A stretch of 64,000 nucleotides of DNA from Paraphoma chrysanthemicola. Its lineage: Eukaryota; Ascomycota; Dothideomycetes; Pleosporales; Phaeosphaeriaceae. Location of the stretch: the NCBI GenBank assembly GCA_020744225.1, contig JAGMWG010000004.1:1550001-1614000 (forward strand). The letters are read 5' to 3'. Positions 22,795-34,471 of the stretch are shown here, piece after piece. Below the pieces are notes generated by a model. It had not been told where the DNA came from and searched no databases. It was given only the letters and a program-made list of their open reading frames with translations. The position numbers were made by a program, and so were the translations under genes. Positions within the stretch are counted from its first letter, which is position 1. Each line of letters begins with the position of its first letter.

Positions 22795-24087
22795 TCAAGG
22801 CACACTAATCTGAACCTGGCTCGCGCTCTGCTTTTCCGTATTATTCCTGCTGAAGCTTGGATCATCCAGCCCCATCGACCTCTGACGTTTAGATTTGAAT
22901 GGCCCACTTCGCCCAGTCGTGCTTCTGCGACTGGGCATGATTTGTCGATGCGTAAAGTCTAGTTTGGCTTTGTTGCAATCAGCCGAGTGACAATCGCATG
23001 GCACACGGCTGCCAACCACAAGGCCGTGCGGATTGAAGCCAGCCTTGATGGCATTTTCAACGATCATTGTGCATCTTCGAACCGGACGGTTGAAATCCAT
23101 GGTGGATACTTCGTCTAGTAATTCTACAAGGTCGCTGAGAAGATGCTGGAGACGTCGGATGCGATGATCTGGTATTATGACACCACTGTTGGGATCTTCT
23201 TCCTTCTCTTTCTTCCATTTGCTTTCCTCGTAGATGAGCTTTTCCTTTTCGATACGCTTCTCCTTTATCTCAATCTCGAGGTTCTCCAGTCGGGACTTGT
23301 AATCTTGGGGATCGACTTGGTCTTTCTCTTTAATGAGGCTTTCCTTTGCGATGAGCTTCTCATTTTCCTCAGCCTCGAGGCCCTCCAGCATAGGCGCATA
23401 AGCCTGGGGATTATCTGCGCCTTTCCACTTGGTCAAATAGAGGTGCTTGAACCGTCGATAAACGATGCGTTGAAAGTCATCCTCGTACCACTCGAAGATC
23501 TTCTTCAATTTGGATGGTTCCTTTGATCCTTTCGCGTACTTGTCCTGGAACTCGACCCATCCAATTGGCCGCATCTCCGAAGCGTTTCCATCGCCATCTA
23601 GATCGGCAGGTGCGGTCATATGTTCCTGTATCGCGAGTACGTCTCCCTCAAACCAACGCATTTCCAAGCTTTCCTTCCCCTCATAATTCATAGAAATGAA
23701 CTCATCTTGAATCTTCCAAAGCAGCTTCTTCAATAACTCCACTCGTTCGCCTTTCATGTGTGCGAAAAAGTGAGTCATCTCGCGAGTGATGTGTACGCCA
23801 GCAAAGTATTGGCCCAGTAGGTAGGATGTGAATTGGCTATTCCAGCCCTCGCCATACGCAGCACAACGCTCGGGGCTATAGTTCGACTCCTCCAATATGT
23901 CATAGAACCAGTTGGCTAGATCCCAGGATGCGATTAAAAGTGGCACAGAGTATTTTGCAAGTTGCTTGCGATTTGCGCGCTTTAGCGTGCGCTGCTCGTT
24001 CCAGCCGGACATCCATGCAGTTGTGACGGCGCCCGCGAGGGCGAGGATACCCGTGAGGATAGCTGCGATGACACTTCCGTCAAGCAT
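22795..24087 (-). CDS. Fungal hypothetical protein, N-terminal membrane anchor and coiled coil
   Basis: Single exon, 430 aa, starting at the first ATG (24087). Residues 1-25 form a short luminal end and hydrophobic helix (SVIAAILTGILALAGAVTTAW). The body is a mostly helical, charged domain (GEGWNSQFTSYLLGQYFAGVHITREMTHFF) resembling fungal orphan proteins that follow such an anchor. Residues about 245-310 form a strongly charged heptad-like region (LENLEIEIKEKRIEKEKLIY), a likely coiled coil. A later segment has a CDCHSADC cysteine cluster, and the tail is basic. No enzyme motif is recognised. The next three protein genes downstream in the window lie on the same strand but are widely spaced. 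Confidence 0.72.
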   Translation of the reverse strand: MLDGSVIAAILTGILALAGAVTTAWMSGWNEQRTLKRANRKQLAKYSVPLLIASWDLANWFYDILEESNYSPERCAAYGEGWNSQFTSYLLGQYFAGVHITREMTHFFAHMKGERVELLKKLLWKIQDEFISMNYEGKESLEMRWFEGDVLAIQEHMTAPADLDGDGNASEMRPIGWVEFQDKYAKGSKEPSKLKKIFEWYEDDFQRIVYRRFKHLYLTKWKGADNPQAYAPMLEGLEAEENEKLIAKESLIKEKDQVDPQDYKSRLENLEIEIKEKRIEKEKLIYEESKWKKEKEEDPNSGVIIPDHRIRRLQHLLSDLVELLDEVSTMDFNRPVRRCTMIVENAIKAGFNPHGLVVGSRVPCDCHSADCNKAKLDFTHRQIMPSRRSTTGRSGPFKSKRQRSMGLDDPSFSRNNTEKQSASQVQISVP

Positions 24088-25457
24088 CTTGTTTTGCTGT
24101 TTGAGGGTTTGGTCCAAGCAGAAGAAAATTGCCGAGAGGCACAATCAAACCGTGGCAGTAGTGATGGCGCTGGCTTTCAAGGAGTAGAAATAGGAGTGGT
24201 GGCAATGAACAAAGCGACGGAATTGAGAAGAAGGGTGAGCGCGGAGCAATCGCAACGATGAAGCGAAAACATTCATTATCCTTTGCATGTGGGAAAAGAA
24301 AGTCTAGACTAATCGAGAGCATATCGACGGCGAGCTGAACTGCAACTGCAATTAGTGGCTGAGCGCTATGACCGCCTCGAAGTCGAAGCTGCAGGAGAGC
24401 GCAGATCGCAACCTGATCTACACCCGGCCACGCACATGTTAACCCAAGATTGATCTTTGTTGATAGCTGTCGCACTCCAATTGGGACAATCCATGCGCTT
24501 ACCGCAGCCACGGTTCCGTTCTCTGATAGAGTTCTCTTCGATGCAGTCGCCGGTTACTCAAGAGAATGGAATTTGGGCAACTCACAGGCATGGTTTCAAG
24601 CATTACAAGTTGCCAGTTGTGATTTCTACCATGCAGTTGTGCGGTTTCTACAGATCTTTCCGAGTGATGCCTTCACAACTTGGCGACTGGTCCAGATCCT
24701 GATACGACTACGAATGTCTCCGGAGGGGCGCCGTCGTGCATGGATCTCCACCAGACATGCATGATCGACGTCTAGGCATCTGCACGATATCGGGCCTTAG
24801 CGCCATCAAATTGTCCAGAAGTAGGAATTGCGCTGGATGTGTCGTCCAGAAGCAGGCATTACGCTGGATGCTAGCGATTGGTTTATACAGCAACGCAAAA
24901 ATCGCTGTCAATAGTCACGCGTTGTGACGATGCCATGAGGATGCTTAGGCATACAGCACTTTTCTAGCGCCGGTGGGACACCAAAATATTCTTGTATCAG
25001 ATCGCACCATAAGTCATCGCGTTGTAGGGCTGAGATTTCGGTTTGCGGAGACTATTGTTTAGTGGCGCTCTTATTGGTGGCTTGTCCAAGGAGGTGGAAC
25101 TGCACGTTAAAAATACCTCCGATCGGACATCATGCCCGTCAACCTCACACGTTAACACAGGTGCAGCGTGAACAATTCTAGGTGCTAGTGGAGCTTGACT
25201 TGCGTATATAGTGGCTAAGCTTCAGTGCATTATAGAATTTGCGCAGAAGCTCAACACGCTCGCGACCTCGGGGAGGGCCTACAGGAGGGTCCTATCGGAT
25301 ATGTCAAGGTGCTGTACATATATACTATGTATATTTGATTTGAAAAGTAGATTGCGTTCATATGCCTACGTCAGACGGATCTTCAACGACGCAAAAAGAT
25401 CAAGATTGAACAAAAAATATCTCAACCACCCACTCCACACTCCTAAACTCTCTCACA
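24088..25457. other. Intergenic, no gene seen
   Basis: 1.4 kb upstream of the coiled-coil protein gene. It contains a 31-bp near-tandem duplication at 24813-24874. Open frames are short and overlapping. Confidence 0.5.
24813..24874. repeat. 31-bp near-tandem duplication, two copies
   Basis: GTCCAGAAGTAGGAATTGCG at 24813 is repeated as GTCCAGAAGCAGGCATTACG at 24844, each continuing with CTGGATG. Only a few bases differ. Confidence 0.65.
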
Positions 25458-25946
25458 TCATCTATACGTCCCCGCCGGCACAACCACAATCGGCTCTTTC
25501 CTCCCAGATACCTCATTCACCGTAAAATACCTCGTGATCCACCCCCTCCACAATGCACTAACATCCCCGCCCTGCGCATCCCTCTCTAGCATATTCAACC
25601 CATCCAAATACGCATTCCCATTCGCAAACCGCTGCTTCACATAGAACTTCTCGCCAACTTCTCCTTTCCCTGGGTTCGCACCAGCTTTAATCAGCCAGCT
25701 GCCGTTCACGTGGCTCTGCTTGTTGGCGTCCCAGTCGAACCGGACGGTCCAGACGGCGTGCCCATCGGGTGTGCGCGCGGTCAGTCCGGTCACGCGGGTG
25801 TCTGTTTGACCGCCGACTTTTGCGCGGAGAAGAGTTGTCGGGACGGAGTGGCGGATGTCGTAGCCGCGGCGGGAGAGTTCGGTGGCGACAATTTGGAGCG
25901 CGTCGGTGAAGGGTGTGGCGGAGGTGCCGCGGTGGACTTCGGACAT
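25458..25946 (-). CDS. Small hypothetical protein, 162 aa
   Basis: Single exon. Start chosen at 25946 (MSEVHRGTSATPFTDALQ). An in-frame ATG at 26051 would add 35 residues that are Arg/His/Gln-rich and acid-free, so a mitochondrial-targeted longer form is possible. Visible pattern: an N-terminal helix (DALQIVATELSRRGYDIRH), then beta-like segments with TGLTARTPDGHAVWTVRFDWDA and a conserved-looking stretch GSWLIKAGANPGKGEVGEKFYVKQRF, ending with WRGWITRYFTVNEVSGRKEPIVVVP. This reads like a genuine folded domain, but I do not recognise the family. Neighbouring genes give no functional hint. Confidence 0.6.
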   Translation of the reverse strand: MSEVHRGTSATPFTDALQIVATELSRRGYDIRHSVPTTLLRAKVGGQTDTRVTGLTARTPDGHAVWTVRFDWDANKQSHVNGSWLIKAGANPGKGEVGEKFYVKQRFANGNAYLDGLNMLERDAQGGDVSALWRGWITRYFTVNEVSGRKEPIVVVPAGTYR

Positions 25947-26428
25947 GGTGGGCAGAGAGTTGGGATGTTGATGAGCTGTGGAACAGGAACGAAACTGATA
26001 AGGCTGGCGTTGTAACAGATGTGATATGTGAGAGAGGTTACGGTGCTTCATATATTAGTGGCGGCTCTCATATTGCAAGGCTGAACTGAAGACTGGGGTG
26101 ACCTATCCGAGACGAGATTGTTCCAGGCCAGTTTTGGCCCCATGAGCCAGTCAAGTGCCGTAACTTAATGGCCAAGTGGTGGAAGGAAGAGAAGGCTGAC
26201 CATGCACGTGGACGCTACACAAGGCTGACCAATCAGTGATCGACCTACGCTGGGCATTTTGCTGACCGGAATCCTTCTATTCGTAACAGCTTTTGCCAAA
26301 TGCTAAAGCAGTAGAGACATGAATGTAACATGAATGACGTCTGCAAACTTGCAGATATGGGTATAATAAGGGAATGAATCGTGTGCCGTCCGGCCTTGCT
26401 TATGGCAGCTCTTTCTGCATCTGGTGGT
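25947..26428. other. Intergenic, no gene seen
   Basis: 482 bp between two minus-strand genes. Only short frames on the two strands. Confidence 0.5.
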
Positions 26429-27376
26429 TTACTTCCTGAACAGATTACTCTGACTCCCCAGCATCGGGTTCGCTTGAAACTCCATATCCGCGCCACTTGC
26501 ATACAGTGGCACACTATCCTCATCAACTCTGCTCGGCGGCGTCCTTGTCTCGCCCCGCATGATTTCCACTGTGCTGATAATTGGCAGTGCCAGCAGCAGC
26601 AATGGCAGCAATTGTCCGAAGCTCCAGTCACCTTCGCTTGGTCCAACGAGGTTTACGCTTGATGGTGGGTTCCCAAATGCTTGTGATTCCATGACTACGC
26701 GCACCGTAGCGCCGACACCCATGGCGAGGAGGAGGACAAGGCAGACGACCTGGACTGTTTTCATCCATGGCGGGTGAACGCGCGCATGTAGGTACCATGT
26801 TGATAGTGCGAAGACAATGACTTGTCCTGCGATGACGGCGATTGTTCCAGCTATCGATAGAGCGGCGTTGCCCGAGGACCCTCTGCTTTCCACTTCCCAC
26901 ACGCATGCGATTGGTAGCCTGGGTTCCAAGTTCTTCATGACGGTCTGCAAAATGAAGATTCCCGACAGAATACCAAGGAACATATTCGCGAGCATCAATA
27001 TTTGTCGAATCCAGCGGAGCACCCAGTCTCTCTTGAAGTCATTCACGAGCGCCAGCAGCGTTGCAAGGTTCGTTGCCGTGGAAAGCAGACTCAGCAGCCA
27101 GATGATGAAGAAGTGGTATGGCACCATGGACTTCATTTTCGCGAGACCAACAGATTGGATACCGATGCCTGTAAGTATTTGCTGATCGGAGAACGATTGT
27201 AGAAGTTTACGACATATTGGCGCGGATGTGGATTTGCGTAGACCGAGGAGGATGATAGTCCCGGAGAGTAGGAAGGAGAGGAAATTTGTGATGATGAAAG
27301 AAAGAAGCGTTCCTGCGCCCGCGACACCGGCGTCGGTGCCGGTGGATTGCGGGATGTCGGAGCAGTTGAACGCCAT
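26429..27376 (-). CDS. Fungal multi-pass membrane protein with SDQQxLTG motif
   Basis: Single exon, 315 aa, start at the ATG at 27376 (MAFNCSDIPQSTGTDAGVAG). At least six hydrophobic segments can be read: LLSFIITNFLSFLLSGTIILL, FFIIWLLSLLSTATNLATLLAL, ILMLANMFLGILSGIFILQ, IAGTIAVIAGQVIVFALS, VVCLVLLLAMGVGATVRVV and LLPLLLLALPIISTVEI. Between the first two is FSDQQILTGIGIQ, a motif recurring in a large group of fungal integral-membrane proteins of unknown role (LSDQQLVTG-type). The early N-C-S-D-I-P-x-S-TGTDAGVAG leader also matches that group. A receptor-like or scaffold role has not been established for the family, so function is left open. Confidence 0.78.
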   Translation of the reverse strand: MAFNCSDIPQSTGTDAGVAGAGTLLSFIITNFLSFLLSGTIILLGLRKSTSAPICRKLLQSFSDQQILTGIGIQSVGLAKMKSMVPYHFFIIWLLSLLSTATNLATLLALVNDFKRDWVLRWIRQILMLANMFLGILSGIFILQTVMKNLEPRLPIACVWEVESRGSSGNAALSIAGTIAVIAGQVIVFALSTWYLHARVHPPWMKTVQVVCLVLLLAMGVGATVRVVMESQAFGNPPSSVNLVGPSEGDWSFGQLLPLLLLALPIISTVEIMRGETRTPPSRVDEDSVPLYASGADMEFQANPMLGSQSNLFRK

Positions 27377-27996
27377 TGTAGTGCCTGTTCGATGCCTTGA
27401 GACTATGTATGTAAAGCGCGTCGCAAACACGCGCAGACGTTCAAAGAGAGTGTGTTGCGTGAATGAAAGTGAAGACGTGCAAGTTGAGATGTCGAGAGTG
27501 CAAGCCGAAGACCAGCAGGCACAGCCTCTCTATGTCATCATCAGCAAGGTCTCACATCCCTCGGTTCCTAAATTAAGGCATGTTGGCAAGCAACGTTGCA
27601 GCCCAGCAAACAAGGGGTACGAAGTGATCGACAAAAGGTCCGCAAGAAAACCTGCTAGCGAATCGTTGATCTTTGTCGCATTGTTGATGTGGCGCAGCGC
27701 TTAATCTGTAACGCGGCGAAACGCGCGGATCGACCACTCAGGCTGCAAGATCGAAGTTTCAAGCGGCTAGGCGACGACCTGGAGAACGTCAAGAAGTCAA
27801 GGTGTACTTCCTCCTCCCTCCTTTTGTTATGAAGAATCTGGTGCGCAAGATCCAGGTCATCATGAACAGAATTGCAGCCGGCAGATGAGGATCAGCTGCA
27901 CTGGGTTATTAGCGCGGTCTCCTCATTACGAAGTCACATGCTCGGCCAGGTTGAGATTACTGTCATGCATAACTTCGTTGGAATTGGACATCGCAT
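27377..27996. other. Intergenic, no gene seen
   Basis: 620 bp between two minus-strand membrane-protein genes, without recognisable features. Confidence 0.5.
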
Positions 27997-29368
27997 TCAT
28001 ACAGCGCCATTCGGCAGCCTTTCTCGCATCACCACTCTTTCAGAATATTCCACCTGAATGGCAGCATAATCCTTCTCCGTCGCCAAATCCTCATTGCTCG
28101 GACCCGGCGTAAATGTCTCCTGCGATTCAGAAATCTGCTGCCACTTTGATGGGCGGCGATTCGAACCCAATGGCCAGCTGGCTCCAGCCGATGGCTGCAT
28201 TTCGTGGTTGCTGGGACCATTGGATGCGTTTGCGCGAGATCCGCTAATGCTTTGGACGATGGAGCCGCTGATCCATCGGAAGAGTGGGAGTGTGAACGGA
28301 AAGGATGCTAGAGTGAAGTCAGTTTTGAAGATGGCGCTACGATGTGGTTCTTTGAGCTCACCACAAACGATGCCGGCGTTACATTCTATAGCACCCCAGA
28401 TGGGTACCATAGAGGCTGCGTAGGTGAAGTCTCCTTCGCCATTGAAATAGACAATGTTCCGTAGCCTGATGAGCGAGCACGCAATTGCGAAGAGTCCTAC
28501 ACTAAAGCCTACGCTCAGAGTGACTGCGATGTTGTCAGCTCAAGCCTGGGCCCGATGTGAGAAAGCACCTACACTTCTTTTTCTTCTCCATATGTAGCTG
28601 CACGATCGTTGGGATGGGCAGGATGAATATGACAAGATCAAGCAAGGTGTTCATCCCTGATGTGAAGAAATTCATGCCCATCATGTTCCAGCAGCCCTTT
28701 GGAAAAGTGTCCAGATTCCAGGCAGCGCTGACAGGTATACATTGGAAGATGGCAGACTGAGGGAGCGCTATCAGCATGCGCGTCTAAGAATCAGTCGCAC
28801 GAGAACTTACCAAAGTCGTGAAGACTGTGAACAGCACAACGAATCCAGTGATGCCTAGAACAACTCTCTTTTGCACACCCGGGAGTGCAAAAGTGCAATA
28901 CTGAGCAAGAATGCTAGTCTTGATGACACTGTAATTCTCGTCAGCGTTATAAGCATTACAAGGAGTTTGAGTAAGCCCTTACCCTATCAAGCATTGATAG
29001 ACAGTATTCTGAGCAAGGCCGACCTGCATACTTTTCACGAACATGGCAGGCCTCTCGCGTGAGTACTCGACATGCCGCCCCATTCCAGTCACAATCTGTC
29101 CATGGATCAAACCGCACGAAGCCACATCCAGCACAACCGCCGCGATAATCAAGCTTTCGGACACCGTCAAGCGTCGCCCGCGCAGCAGGTAAAAGCGACT
29201 GAAAAGCCTAGGAGCGGGTCAGATAAGCTTTTCAGCACTCCAACAAGATGCATACCGGAGTGACACAACAACGATCGACGCACCCAAGACCGAGAATGTG
29301 ATCGCGTACAACCTCGGACTCACATCCTCCTCCATGTACCCCGGATCCCCATACTTGAGCTGGCCCAT
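27997..29368 (-). CDS. Fungal rhodopsin-domain (PF20684-type) seven-helix membrane protein
   Basis: Six exons: 29368-29256, 29207-28983, 28928-28811, 28756-28573, 28523-28362, 28307-27997; 370 aa, all phases consistent. The spliced protein has the family layout: a short N-terminus then YAITFSVLGASIVVVSLRLFSR, LTVSESLIIAAVVLDVASCG, TVYQCLIGVIKTSILAQYC, VVLGITGFVVLFTVFTTLSAIFQCIPVSAAW, WNMMGMNFFTSGMNTLLDLVIFILPIPTI, LSVGFSVGLFAIACSLIRL and VPIWGAIECNAGIVCASFP. The FQCIPVSAAWN and DLVIFILPIP stretches are diagnostic of the fungal rhodopsin/PTH11-like group without a CFEM domain. Members are putative plasma-membrane receptors; ligand unknown. The Ser/Pro-rich C-tail (about 95 residues) is cytoplasmic. 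Confidence 0.85.
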
Positions 29369-31134
29369 GATTTCCTACCGCGCGCCGGACCGAGTACGTG
29401 CGAATAGAAGATCCACAACTGCTGGATCGATGACCCAGGATTGCCAGAAAAGAAGGGCGGTCAGGGCCGTCGTGATCTTAAAACAACTTGGACCCACGGA
29501 AGGGAGTTGGGTCGCTCTACATCAGGGGACGCCAGAGTCAATCGCGGCGTTATGCAGATCATGGCGCGCCGAGCGAGTCGTGAACTGAAACCATTCGCTG
29601 GCTGACTTTCCATGTCGACATTGTGCACGCTAGCTGTAGTGCGTCGCGTGTCGTCCCGGCTCATGGTGTCGACTGAAACGGCCCTGATAGGCCCGAATGA
29701 CGGGAGATTGCCGGATTCCTGGTTGTGGTGGTTCTTCCATGAGTTGCGCAGGGAACGTCGCGATGCATCCGACGTTCGCCTTCCTGCATCGTTGCCAGGT
29801 TGGTTTGGCTGGTTCGCCTCCACCGGGGGCGACAGACATACACACCTGCATGTTATGTGTCGTAAGGTCGCTGTTTCTCACCGGAAACGATGGCCGGATT
29901 GTTGGTCCCGACACACAGACGCTTGCGGCAAAGACACGAGGCAGCACGCCACCTGGGGCAAGTGCGAAACCTTCCCGGCACAGAACCGTGGTGTGGTATC
30001 GAACAACCGAGAGCCGCAATCGTGTTCGCATTCATTTCACTTTGCCGTGGACAGCCCGCCCCCAGCTTTTCCTCGCAGGGGCCATGGGTCCGGGGAAAGG
30101 CTTCCAAAGATTCCAAGCATGCTTGGCTGCATGACGCAAGCGAAGGGTGTGCGTCAACCTCCTCCTCGGACTTCAGCCAGGTCACTCACGGCCTATGAAT
30201 GGCCCAGCACGTCGTGTGTGTCTCTGTGCGACAAAAAAGAGTAACGAAGTGCCGGCTTCTGAAAGTAGAGCGAGATTCCGAAGCATTTTCACAGCTGAAT
30301 CACGATGCTATTGACTCTCAAGTGGCTACACAAAAGCTCAGCGGAAATGGGAGGGAGCCGTGAACTCTCTAACTTGCGCACACAGTCGCACCCACTCCAC
30401 CGTGCTGCAAGACTAACCGTCCTGCAAATTTCAGCCCTACATCCTTTCCCTTCAGGCACGGAAATTCCTGAAGTCAGCCTGCCACACATGCCTCCCCTGT
30501 CCCTCGTACCAAACGTCGCAAAGATGTATCCAATGCCTTGTAATTCGCTCATCTTACAAAGCTCCTAATGATTACTCTTTTCCTGCTGGAACGAATGAAG
30601 CTGCATAGCCAAGACCAGCGACTCAGGGTTCGTTCGTGAAGCGTCGGTGCGTTGATGCAGGACACGAACGCGCCATCGTGATCGGATTTTAAGTTTGCGA
30701 CTATGCAGCCTCACGGAAAAACAAAATGTAAGCAGGGAGCGAATCATGATAATCGTGGATGAGATGCGAACGGGAGGCCTCAAGCATACTGCGATGTGCG
30801 TGCACGTCACCCGTCGAGTATTCTATCGAGATGAAATTTTGGGTGTAGAATTGTCGTGACCCCTGTTGCAGCTCGATGTGAAGCCTACGATATTCCCTAT
30901 CCAGGATGAAACTCTGAGATACATCTCAACGCGGCCATTTGTTGCCCAATCCCAGAGCAACCTCGACGCCCGCCTCTCGAATGGTATGCAACCAGAAAAT
31001 GGTCGCTAAGTCGCAGCAATTACACGGTATCCACTCGTAGCATGTCCAACCAATTGCGCCTGAAGTCGTCCAGACCAATGCTGCCTATCCTTCTAATATA
31101 CTGTTGATACAAATGGCCGAAGAAGAAGTATATT
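29369..31134. other. 1.8 kb intergenic, no gene seen
   Basis: Several frames up to 210 codons are open simultaneously on both strands between 29.46 and 30.25 kb. This is a GC effect rather than coding, since none has a domain, signal peptide or splice-supported extension. The region right of 30.3 kb shows nothing recognisable. Confidence 0.5.
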
Positions 31135-34100
31135 CTACATGTCCGTGATCATGGCCTGATCGTCCTGACGTCGTTGTTCCGTGACGATGCCTAGCATGCG
31201 TGCGTAGGGAACTGTGATGCGCTGGAGGTCGCGGTGTTTACCTGGTCGAGTGTTAGACAGTTTGTCGTAGAAGAGCCAGGATGTTTTGAACTTACCAAGA
31301 ATCAACACGGCTTCCTTCAGCAGCTCGTCACGTTTCCAACCGCATATGACCTCTTCTTGAGGCTCGCTGTCCTCTTCATCGTCATCGGAGATTAGATCGG
31401 TTGACAAGCTGCGCAATAGCTCTTCGATCTTGCCCTTGAGTCCTTCAGCACCTAGACGCTTAACATACATGCTGAGATAGATCTTGAACTCTTCTCGCGC
31501 GCCCAAGGTTTTTGCAGCAGCAACGCGGTTCTCCAAATGCGCCACGCTGACAGAGCTTTCAAACGTCTCGTAGCCTTCTGCTGAGATAAGAGCCTTGATA
31601 AGTCGTTGGAGATAGAAAGCGCGGCCTTGAAGTAGGAATTGATTGGTCGTGTTTCGTTCCAGAGCGGGTATGATGCCAGCTGATATGTTCTCGATTGAGA
31701 CCTGGTCGTCCTTCTCCTTTGGTGCAGCCTTGTCTTCTGAGGATCGAATATTACTGACTGATGAGTCCGTGGTGTTCCAGTATTGACTTCCAACCGACCA
31801 CCAAGGCTCTGAGATTCTTTGCCAGATGTACATAGCCGTGTTATAGACATAACCCTCGCCGTTAGACATTGCAATCACTATCCGACCTTCTGAATTCAGT
31901 CGGGCAAAGACAATTCCAGGTGATCGAGTCAGGTGCGGTCCTTGCGTATGTGCTGCAACATCAAGTATCGGTGCCACCGATATGGGTGGATGTGGAGCTG
32001 ACATAGTCTTCAGATTCCAGATGTAGCACATGCCCACTGCGGATATGCACATCAGCCACCAGCCACGGCAGTCCATGATGACTGGCTGTGCTTCAAGTAT
32101 CATCGCGTTGAGTGTGCGTCGTCCTGCGGGCGACCAAGCATAGACTGATCCATCTTCACAGGCTGCGGCAAAGAAGTTTGTGTTGCCGGTAACAAGGAGG
32201 ACCGATTTCGGCAGATAGTCTTGCCATAACGATTGGCCTTTGCTTGTACAACTTATACGTGCAGGATCGTGATCCTGAGCTCGGCCTGTTCGCGAGTGTC
32301 CTGTCGCATTGCGTGCTTCCAGCATAATGGTGTCTGGGATCTCGGCCTTCCCTGTGTTGGCATCCACGCCATTCTGCTGGGGTTCGCTTCCATCTGCTGT
32401 CCGGACGATGACGCTGCGCACCTTGGGAACTGCCAGCCGTACTTGGCTCACACTTAGTGAGGGGTTGACGATGGCAGGGCGGAGGACTTTAGAAGGCCCG
32501 GCTAGGTCGCTGCTTTTGGACGCAGCAGCAGCAGGTGGGATGAGGCCATTCTCGCTGTTCAACACAACCGCTGCACCACCTGGGCGAACTGATGCGGCCA
32601 GTCTTCTCTCGACTTGCCGATCTTCGTCACCCTCTATTTCGGCAAATTTCCTCTTGTTGCCGATTAGCATTGAAGCAAGTCCGCCCTTGGGAAACCCGTC
32701 GTAGGGCTTTGACAGGTCCAGAATGTTGTGTGGATTGTCACTCCGACTTCCTGACGGGGCCGAAGCGGAGATAAGCTGCGTCTGCGGTAATGAAGATGCA
32801 CCAACGCCGGATGATGACGAGACGAGCATGGGCGCTATACGCTTCTTGCCCTCTTTTGTGACTGTGACTCGTTGTTTCAGCTTTTCAACCCTTTGATCAA
32901 CAGGAGGCTCGGCGGGGGCGGGAGCGGGAGCGGGAGCTGCTGGAGCAGGAGCTGGTGCTGGTGCCGCGGAGCTGGATCCATTGGTGACCCCGGTTGTTGC
33001 GAGCACGCCGTTGGTGCCATTCGTGATGGGAGGCTGCACGGCTCCGCCATCGCCCATGAGAGCTCCCATTCTGCCCTGTACTCCTTTTAGCTCCCCACTC
33101 TTGCTGCTCTCCTCGAGAAGGAGTGCATCCGTGCCTTCAACGATGCCAACTCTTCTACCAGCACCGAATTTTGATAGCGTCCGTTCATTTTCCGACAGCG
33201 ATGCAGGGTATCCGAGCTCCCCAGGCTCGAAGACGAGTGTCAAAATGCTGCCGTCCAGACTTGTTGCGAAAAGCATTTCTCCATTTGGTGCCCACGCCAG
33301 ATCTGATATGGATTTGGTTGCCAGCTCTTGCGATATTATGAACGGCCGTGCGTAGATAGTGTTCCATATGCTGAGGCATTTGTCCTGTCCAGCACATGCT
33401 ACAACCGTGACGGTAGGCTGAAGCACGCTTCCATCATGCTCTAATCGCGGAGGGTGTTGGTAGAACAGTCTCGGCGAGAACGCTGTAACCTCGACAGGTC
33501 CCTCGTGGCCTATCAGACTCGTCTGGTTGGGTTGTGCGTCCCATGTTCCACGCTCGAGGATTGCGACCGAACTGACAGGACCATTTGTAGCGTTCGCTGC
33601 AGCAATATGTGCCCCGTCGGGCGACCACGAACATCGCCGAAAGTAAGTGGTCAGCGGCGAGGTGATGAAGGGCGCGGTGATGGTGTGCTCGAGGACGAAA
33701 TTGTTGACTTGGTCTTGCTGCGTCGCATTCGGAGGAGGGGAGTTGAAGCGGTAGACTTTGATGGTGCGGTCGTCGCTTGCGGTCGCAAAATACTTATTGG
33801 CGGGATCGAACGTTATGCCTTTGACATGGCTCTGGTGGTTTGACAGCGTCTTCAGTTTCTCGAAAGAATGCCCTGACCAGACCACTACTTTTGAGTCCAA
33901 TCCGACAGACACCAAAATCGATGAGTCGGCGGACCAGCCTAGATCCTGCACGTCGTTGTCATGTCCTATGAGGCGACGAATGACACGCCAGTTCTCTACC
34001 GGCGGCGGCTCGTTTGATCCTGTCCCGTTCATCAGCACCGAGCCCTTTTGAAGTATACCATCACGTACCAAATGCCGAATGTGTCGGCGCATTGGGATCC

Positions 34101-34471
34101 AGCGCATACACACAGACAATTTTGTCGTCTGCGCCAGATGCCAGGTATTTGCCGTTGGACGAGAAGCGAACCGCGTGGATGGTGCCCGAGTGGTGGCTCA
34201 CAGCCGCCAGCTGCTTTGGCTTGGTGTAGTCGGGGTTCGCCGAATTCAGAATGGCTTCGATCGACCATATTCGTACATATCCATCTAAGCACTACCTGTT
34301 AGCATAGTGGTTCCAAGCGGCGCATTCTGCCTGAGCTCCGTAGTGGTGGGTGAACATGCCTCCAGCAGCCGTAACAAGACGAGCCCCGTCAGGTGACACG
34401 TGGCAACTGTAGACCTCAAAATCTTTCAATTCACCAGGGTGCGACAAGAAAGATGGCTTAATTAGATGCAT
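31135..34471 (-). CDS. HIR1: Histone chaperone HIR1/HIRA
   Basis: Four exons: 34471-34360, 34284-34069, 34019-31296, 31241-31135; 1052 aa, close to the usual length of fungal HIR1. Introns are 75, 49 and 54 bp. The first uses a GC donor (AG|GCATGT). The last is in frame and is recognised because splicing restores LILGKHRDLQRITVPYARMLG. The N-terminal half is a WD40 propeller (start MHLIKPSFLSHPGELKDFEV; repeats such as GHDNDVQDLGWSADSSILVSVG). A B-domain-like motif, VTVTKEGKKRIAPML, at about residue 500 matches the Asf1-binding element. An Ala/Pro repeat precedes it, and the Hira domain lies in the C-terminal third (FFAAACEDGSVYAWSPAGRR). HIR deposits H3-H4 outside S phase and silences histone genes; nuclear. 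Confidence 0.93.
34285..34359 (-). other. GC-AG intron 1 of HIR1
   Basis: The only junction that joins TAAG-coding exon 1 to DGYVRIWSIEA in frame uses 5' GCATGT and 3' GCTTAG. The branch-like GCTAAC lies about 20 bases before the acceptor. No GT donor in exon 1 gives the conserved WD repeat. Confidence 0.75.

Noticed and set aside
29461..30244. Overlapping 120-210-codon frames on both strands
   Set aside because: Several frames are open at once without any domain or splice-supported continuation, as expected from base composition.
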